Assembly: GCA_019247865.1 (NCBI GenBank)
Contig: JAFBAJ010000719.1
Coordinates: 1 to 8,655 of the forward strand
Source: Acidobacteriota bacterium
GTDB lineage: Bacteria > Acidobacteriota > Blastocatellia > Pyrinomonadales > Pyrinomonadaceae
Direction of reading: 5' to 3'
Length of the DNA stretch: 8,655 nucleotides
Each line of letters starts with the position of its first letter. The first letter of the stretch is position 1. This document shows, one piece after another, positions 5,636 through 8,655 of the stretch. The position numbers were made by a program, and so were the translations under genes. The notes under the pieces are model-generated. The model had not been told where the DNA came from and ran no database searches. It was given only the letters and a program-made list of their open reading frames with translations.

Positions 5636-7609
5636 ATGAGCGAAATCAACGTCAAAATCAAGGACGGTTCGGAGGCGCAGCTTCCCGCGCCGGTCACTGT
5701 GGCCGAAGCGCTGAAGAAGCTCGACCGCGAGCAGGCGAAGCAGGCTCTGGCCGCGCGCGTCAACGGGCGCGAGGTCGATCTGGCCTATACGCTCGACGCG
5801 CAGGAGAACGGCGAGCCGATCAGCATTGAACCAGTGCTGCCGCAGACGCTCGAAGGGCTCGATGTGCTCAGGCATTCGACCGCGCACCTGCTGGCCGCAG
5901 CCGTGCTCGACCTCTTTCCCGGCACGAAGCTCGGCATCGGCCCGGCCCTGCTGGACGATCCGCGCTACGGCTTCTTCTACGATGTCATCGCGCCGCGCCC
6001 TTTGACCGACGCCGACCTGCCGGTCATCGAAAAGCGCATGCGCGAGATCTCCAAGCGCAACCTCGCTTATCGCCGTGAAGAGATTCGGAAAGAGGAGGCT
6101 CTCAGAATCTTCGGCGAACGCGAAGAGCCTTTGAAGTGCGAGATGATCGCCGACAAGGGCGGCGAGACCGTGAGCCTTTATTACATCGACGGTTCGCCCT
6201 TCCTCGATTTCTGTCTCGGCCCGCACGTGCCGAACACGAATAAGCTCAAGGCGTTCAAGCTGCTCTCGCTCGCGGGCGCGTACTGGATGGGCGATGCGAC
6301 CAAGCCGCAGATGCAGCGCATCTACGGCACGGCCTTCTTCTTGCAGGAAGAGCTGGACGCGTGGCTCAAGCAGAGAGAGGAAGCCGAGCGGCGCGACCAT
6401 CGCCGGTTGGGCAGAGAGCTGGACCTCTTTTCGATTCAGGAAAGTTACGGGCAGGGGCTCATCTTCTGGCATCCTAAGGGCGCGATGGTGCGCAAGATGA
6501 TGGAGGATTACCTGTACGAAGAGTTGGTTAAGCGCAACTACAGCTTCGTCTACACGCCGCACATCGCCAAGCGCGAGCTGTGGCAGATGAGCGGCCACGA
6601 GCAGAACTACGGCGACTCTATGTTCGCGCCAACCCGAATCGAAGAGACGGAGTTTCGCCTCAAGCCGATGAACTGCCCGTTCCACATCGGCATCTACAAA
6701 TCGCAGCAACGCTCGTACAGAGACCTGCCGCAGCGTTACGCGGAGATGGGCACGGTCTATCGCGCGGAGCTTTCGGGAACCCTGCACGGACTGATGCGCG
6801 TGCGCGGCTTCACGGTGGACGACGCGCATCTCTTCTGCACGCCCGAACAGGTGCGCACGGAGATCATGGATTGCGTGGATTTCGTCAATCAGGTCTTTAA
6901 GACTTTCGGATTTCAGAAAGTGAAGTTCGAGCTCTCGGTCAAAGGCAGCGACACGAACAAGCTTTACCTGGGCGCGGATGAAGACTGGGCTAAGGCCGAG
7001 GCCGCGCTCGCCGATGCTTTGCAGGAACGCGGCATCTCTTACGAGCGCATAGAGGGCGAAGCAGCCTTCTACGGGCCTAAGATCGACTTGAAGATCGAGG
7101 ACGCCATCGGCCGCCTGTGGCAGCTCGGCACAGTGCAGTGGGATTTCAACCTGCCGGAGCGTTTCGAGCTGGAATACATCGGCGAAGACAACCGGCCGCA
7201 TCGCCCCGTGATGGTGCACCGCGCGCTCTTCGGATCCATCGAACGCTTCTTCGGCGTCCTGATCGAGCATTACGCGGGCGCTTTCCCGCTCTGGCTCGCT
7301 CCCGTGCAGGTCTCCGTGCTGCCGATCACGGATCGGATCAACGAGTACGCCGAGAAAGTAGCAGCCGAACTGCGTGCGGCCGGCCTGCGCGTCGAGACCA
7401 ACACCCGGAGCGAAAAGATCGGCGCGAAGATTCGTCACGCGCAGTTACAGAAAATTCCCTACATGCTCGTCGTCGGCGACCGCGAGATGGAGGAGGGCAA
7501 GGTTGCCGTACGCGAGCGCGCACAGGGCGACATCGGCACGATGACGCTCGCGGAATTCACGGAACTGGCGCGCGGCCTCGTCGCGTCGCGCGCGATTAGT
7601 AATCAGTAG
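5636..7609 (+). CDS. thrS: Threonyl-tRNA synthetase
   Basis: The 657-residue class II synthetase charges tRNA-Thr with threonine and clears mischarged seryl-tRNA. It contains a TGS domain (about 3-65), then the N2 editing domain with HSTAH (H80, H84) and CLGPHV (C193, H197). The catalytic core carries the zinc ligands C347 in MNCPFH, H398 in DDAHLF and H528 in MVHRALFG. Motif 2 is [19 protein letters not shown], motif 3 surrounds [13 protein letters not shown], and the C-terminal anticodon-binding domain starts near LAPVQV. The length is normal for the family (E. coli 642). ATG 5636 is chosen because the TGS domain starts at once; an upstream GTG at 5573 would add 21 unrelated residues. Only a weak AAAGAG lies next to the ATG. 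The last residues (ISNQ) run into an inverted repeat that contains the stop codon. It heads the thrS-infC-rpmI-rplT cluster. Confidence 0.97.
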   Translation: MSEINVKIKDGSEAQLPAPVTVAEALKKLDREQAKQALAARVNGREVDLAYTLDAQENGEPISIEPVLPQTLEGLDVLRHSTAHLLAAAVLDLFPGTKLGIGPALLDDPRYGFFYDVIAPRPLTDADLPVIEKRMREISKRNLAYRREEIRKEEALRIFGEREEPLKCEMIADKGGETVSLYYIDGSPFLDFCLGPHVPNTNKLKAFKLLSLAGAYWMGDATKPQMQRIYGTAFFLQEELDAWLKQREEAERRDHRRLGRELDLFSIQESYGQGLIFWHPKGAMVRKMMEDYLYEELVKRNYSFVYTPHIAKRELWQMSGHEQNYGDSMFAPTRIEETEFRLKPMNCPFHIGIYKSQQRSYRDLPQRYAEMGTVYRAELSGTLHGLMRVRGFTVDDAHLFCTPEQVRTEIMDCVDFVNQVFKTFGFQKVKFELSVKGSDTNKLYLGADEDWAKAEAALADALQERGISYERIEGEAAFYGPKIDLKIEDAIGRLWQLGTVQWDFNLPERFELEYIGEDNRPHRPVMVHRALFGSIERFFGVLIEHYAGAFPLWLAPVQVSVLPITDRINEYAEKVAAELRAAGLRVETNTRSEKIGAKIRHAQLQKIPYMLVVGDREMEEGKVAVRERAQGDIGTMTLAEFTELARGLVASRAISNQ

Positions 7610-7675
7610 TCAGTGGTCGGTGGCCGGTGGTCAGTTCTAAACTTACTGACCACTGACCACTGACCACTGACCACT
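7605..7675. repeat. Heptad inverted repeat in the thrS-infC junction
   Basis: The left arm 7605-7635 and right arm 7645-7675 are each 31 nt and surround a 9-nt loop (7636-7644). They match at 27 of 31 positions, and two of the four differences are G-U pairs in RNA. The right arm is four exact ACTGACC units plus ACT; the left arm is the degenerate complement. The thrS stop (7607-7609) lies within the left arm, and the right arm ends 6 nt before the infC Shine-Dalgarno. In the operon mRNA it should form a very stable stem that could slow read-through, protect or expose RNA ends, or limit coupling between thrS and infC. Confidence 0.85.
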
Positions 7676-7681
7676 AACACT

Positions 7682-7696
7682 GGAGGTGCAGCAATA
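7682..7696 (+). promoter_or_regulatory. infC ribosome binding site with ATA start codon
   Basis: GGAGGTG (7682-7688) is followed by five bases and ATA at 7694-7696, in frame with IF3. The next upstream stop in that frame is TGA 7661-7663, with no ATG, GTG or TTG between. IF3 discriminates against non-canonical starts, so an ATA start would provide the known IF3 autocontrol. Confidence 0.75.
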
Positions 7697-8311
7697 GCTA
7701 CAGGTTTTCGAGGTCGTGGTCATCGCCCCGACAATCGGCGCGCTCCCGTCGCGCGCATCAACGAAAGAATCCGCGTGCCCGAAGTGCGCGTGATCGGTGA
7801 AGACGGCGAACAGCTCGGCGTGATGGAGACGCGCGACGCGATCCGCAGAGCGCGCGAGCAGGGGCTCGATCTGGTCGAGGTCGCGGCCACCGCCGACCCG
7901 CCCGTCTGTCGCATCATCGACTTCGGCAAGTTTCAGTACGAAGCCAAGAAGAAGGCGAACGAGGCCAAGAAGAAGCAGGTCGTCATCACCGTCAAAGAGG
8001 TCAAGTTTCGTCCGGGCACGGACGATCACGACTACGAGTACCGGATGAAGCACGCGCGCGACTGGCTCAACGACGGCGACAAGGTCAAAGCGACGATCTG
8101 GTTTCGCGGGCGCGAGATGACGCACAGAGAGCTGGGCGCGCGCATTCTCGAACGGCTCGAAAAAGATCTGGCGGACGTCGGTGAGGTCGAAGCGAGGCCG
8201 CGCATGGAAGGCAACCAGATGTTCATCATTCTGGCGCCCAAGCGGCACAAGGGGACGGCTCCTGCGAAGCCCGAAGCGCCGCCGCAACCGCCGCCGCCAC
8301 AGACGAATTAA
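7694..8311 (+). CDS. infC: Translation initiation factor IF-3, rare ATA start
   Basis: IF3 binds the 30S subunit, prevents premature 50S joining and checks the start codon and initiator tRNA. From ATA 7694 the protein has 205 residues: a basic N-terminal stretch, then the N domain starting [20 protein letters not shown] (22-41) with [17 protein letters not shown], a lysine-rich linker, and the C domain with [21 protein letters not shown] and [12 protein letters not shown] start at the in-frame GTG 7775 would remove the RINERIRV segment, which is nearly invariant in IF3, and lacks a Shine-Dalgarno; ATA has a perfect one. The last 20 or so residues ([20 protein letters not shown]) form a proline-rich tail beyond the usual IF3 end. 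It is followed after 24 bp by rpmI and is probably cotranscribed with thrS. Autoregulation through the ATA codon is likely, by analogy with the AUU start in E. coli. Confidence 0.96.
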   Translation: MATGFRGRGHRPDNRRAPVARINERIRVPEVRVIGEDGEQLGVMETRDAIRRAREQGLDLVEVAATADPPVCRIIDFGKFQYEAKKKANEAKKKQVVITVKEVKFRPGTDDHDYEYRMKHARDWLNDGDKVKATIWFRGREMTHRELGARILERLEKDLADVGEVEARPRMEGNQMFIILAPKRHKGTAPAKPEAPPQPPPPQTN

Positions 8312-8335
8312 ATCTGAAATCGAAATGGAGAGGTT

Positions 8336-8539
8336 ATGCCTAAACTGAAAACACACAAGGGCGCGGCGAAGCGTTTTCGCCTCACCGCCACCGGCAAGAT
8401 CAAGCGCGGCCATTCGCACGCGCGTCACATTCTGACCAAAAAAACGACCAAGCGTAAGCGTCAGCTCGACATCGATTCGATGGTCTCCGAAGGCGATCAG
8501 AAGCGTGTCGAAGCGATGCTGCCGTATGGTAGGTCTTAG
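8336..8539 (+). CDS. rpmI: 50S ribosomal protein bL35
   Basis: The 67-residue basic protein is a standard bL35. It starts [20 protein letters not shown], carries the conserved [15 protein letters not shown] core, and closes with [19 protein letters not shown]. It is a structural component of the large ribosomal subunit. A GGAGAGG sequence lies just before the ATG at 8336, 24 bp after infC. Its place between infC and rplT is the classic order, and in E. coli the rpmI-rplT pair is repressed by L20. The last codons and the stop (8537-8539) lie inside the left arm of a heptad repeat, so the final RS residues are probably repeat-derived. Confidence 0.97.
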   Translation: MPKLKTHKGAAKRFRLTATGKIKRGHSHARHILTKKTTKRKRQLDIDSMVSEGDQKRVEAMLPYGRS

Positions 8540-8616
8540 GCCTTTGGCCTTTGGTCTTTGCACGCGACTCAAGCATGAGTGAAACATCAAAGACCAAAGA
8601 CCTAAAACCAAAGACC
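8532..8616. repeat. Heptad inverted repeat in the rpmI-rplT junction
   Basis: The left arm 8532-8559 consists of four units of the GGTCTTT type, and the right arm 8589-8616 of four units of AAAGACC type. They are complementary at 23 of 28 positions. The best part is 8546-8560 with 8588-8602, one mismatch in 15. The loop contains a further 5-bp stem, ACTCA (8567-8571) with TGAGT (8576-8580). The rpmI stop lies within the left arm. The element fills nearly all the junction before the rplT ribosome binding site. Confidence 0.8.
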
Positions 8617-8632
8617 AGCTTTTATAATTACT

Positions 8633-8655
8633 AGGAGGATACTCGAATGCCTAGA
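8633..8655 (+). CDS. rplT: 50S ribosomal protein bL20, first codons only, with its ribosome binding site
   Basis: AGGAGG (8633-8638) is followed by eight bases and ATG at 8647, then CCT AGA, giving M-P-R. bL20 proteins begin MPRxKRG, and rplT follows rpmI in almost all bacteria. The coding part visible is only 8647-8655, so the assignment rests on these three residues, the strong ribosome binding site and gene order. In E. coli the protein is an early assembly factor of the large subunit and represses its own operon; the repeat just upstream may affect any such control here. Confidence 0.8.

Noticed and set aside
5597..7438. 613-codon open frame on the minus strand across thrS
   Set aside because: It is fully antisense to a clear threonyl-tRNA synthetase. 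Long antisense frames arise from GC-rich codon bias, and no protein family is recognisable in it.
7643..8611. 322-codon open frame on the minus strand across infC and rpmI
   Set aside because: It is antisense to two conserved translation genes, its ends lie in heptad repeats, and it shows no family motifs.

Overview
The window looks like a bacterial chromosome of moderately high GC content. It carries the conserved translation operon thrS-infC-rpmI-rplT at its right end, ordinary housekeeping and stress genes in the middle, and the edge of an AT-richer foreign segment at its left end. The gene content and the abundance of short heptad-type inverted repeats would fit an environmental lineage such as Acidobacteriota (Blastocatellia-like). 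That placement is an inference from style, not from a marker gene, and is only weakly supported.

Left end (1-862): an AT-richer stretch with the 3' part of an HNH-nuclease-like gene, a non-coding stretch with a nested hairpin and short direct repeats, and then a 3' fragment of a tRNA-Val(GAC) gene that starts exactly at the anticodon loop. A tRNA 3' end with no 5' half is the usual scar left where a tyrosine-recombinase island integrated. The left part is therefore probably the end of a genomic island, with the intact tRNA-Val expected upstream, outside the window.

Middle (863-5033): a metallophosphoesterase on the minus strand is divergent from a receiver-only response regulator. These are followed by an Ada-type DNA methylation-damage sensor and repair protein, a gamma-glutamylcyclotransferase-fold protein, and a secreted DUF4440/NTF2-like protein whose start overlaps the preceding stop. 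A CrcB/Fluc fluoride channel converges on the minus strand. Between crcB and thrS lies about 620 bp without a recognisable gene. It holds a large nested palindrome built of CAGAG-type repeats and a terminator-like hairpin that reads on the minus strand.

Right end (5636-8655): threonyl-tRNA synthetase, translation initiation factor IF3, ribosomal protein bL35 and the first three codons of bL20, all on the plus strand. The start of infC appears to be the rare codon ATA behind a perfect Shine-Dalgarno, as expected for an IF3 gene that controls its own translation. The thrS-infC and rpmI-rplT junctions each contain an inverted repeat made of four 7-bp units per arm, with different unit sequences. 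In both cases the stop codon of the upstream gene lies inside the left arm. The 3' end of crcB also lies in such a repeat.

No complete novel multi-gene system is visible. The observations most worth checking are the island edge in tRNA-Val with its HNH gene, the ATA start of infC, and the repeat hairpins that have colonised gene 3' ends inside a conserved ribosomal operon.
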